From the NCBI GenBank assembly GCA_021372715.1, contig JAJFTX010000151.1, positions 1-12,797 on the forward strand: DNA of 12,797 nt, given 5' to 3'. The stretch's first letter is position 1. Every line of letters begins with the position of its first letter. The translations under genes were made by a program, and so were the position numbers. This DNA is from Methanobacterium sp. Lineage in GTDB: Archaea > Methanobacteriota > Methanobacteria > Methanobacteriales > Methanobacteriaceae. The notes under the pieces are model-generated. The model did not search any database. It worked only from the letters and a program-made list of their open reading frames with translations, and was not told where the DNA came from. This document shows, one piece after another, positions 12,747 through 12,797 of this stretch.

Positions 12747-12797
12747 ATGGATGCGAATGATGTAAAGCAACTAGTAATAGATCAAGTGGTTTCTACG
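12747..12797 (+). CDS. Start of a further tail/baseplate gene (3' truncated)
   Basis: ATG at 12747 opens a frame that runs without a stop to the end of the window, giving MDANDVKQLVIDQVVST. It starts 36 nt after the spike stop in an AT-rich gap and, like its neighbours, has no proper Shine-Dalgarno sequence. In phages of this layout the gene after the spike is usually another baseplate component, for instance a gp25-like wedge, a peptidoglycan hydrolase or a small hub-associated protein. Seventeen residues are too few to choose among them. Confidence 0.45.
   Translation, partial: MDANDVKQLVIDQVVST

Noticed and set aside
1..12797. Recoded stop codons or alternative genetic code
   Set aside because: TAA, TAG and TGA all end genes at sensible places with tight spacing to the next start, so standard code 11 is used.
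1..12797. Headless contractile injection system (R-pyocin, T6SS or eCIS) in place of a phage
   Set aside because: A head-tail connector-like gene, terminator, two-frame chaperone and tape measure indicate a phage tail. No AAA+ ATPase of eCIS type or T6SS membrane proteins are seen, though the window alone cannot fully exclude a tailocin.

Overview
The window is part of the structural (tail) region of a contractile-tailed bacteriophage or prophage. All recognisable genes lie on the + strand and are tightly packed, with 1-4 nt start/stop overlaps or gaps of 0-31 nt in most places. I see no integrase, tRNA, rRNA, CRISPR or transposase. The host is probably a member of the Bacteroidota. Almost no start codon has a Shine-Dalgarno sequence and the starts sit in A/T-rich contexts. 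The hub, spike and chaperone proteins also resemble, from memory, proteins of Bacteroidota phages and prophages. This host call is an inference, since no marker gene is present.

Layout: 1-1910 holds head-tail joining and neck genes: the 3' end of an unrecognised gene, a head-tail connector/tail-completion-like protein, and a tail-terminator-like protein. 1975-4926 is an accessory insert between the neck genes and the sheath. It holds a small beta-rich protein and a 462-residue fibre/adhesin (two fibronectin type III domains, a PKD-like domain, and three near-identical 23-residue leucine-rich repeats). These are followed by a pair of small, possibly paralogous proteins and a 477-nt AT-rich stretch of mini-ORFs and decayed duplicates, with one possible Bacteroidota-type promoter and a 60-residue orphan. 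4988-7894 returns to core tail genes: sheath, tube, and a two-frame tail-assembly chaperone that needs a programmed frameshift. 7897-12710 carries the tape measure, baseplate hub and spike; a further gene begins at 12747 and runs off the end.

Together the core genes specify a Myo-type tail. The terminator caps the tube and joins the head through the connector. Sheath and tube polymerise around the tape measure with help from the chaperone and its frameshifted form. The hub and spike form the cell-puncturing end. The fibre in the insert probably recognises a surface receptor.

Most worth a second look are the +1-frame chaperone shift with a prfB-like Shine-Dalgarno/stop arrangement in an otherwise SD-free phage, the near-identical LRR units in the fibre, the unusual position of the fibre cassette, and sharp base-composition steps that outline an AT-rich block from about 7960 to 12465.
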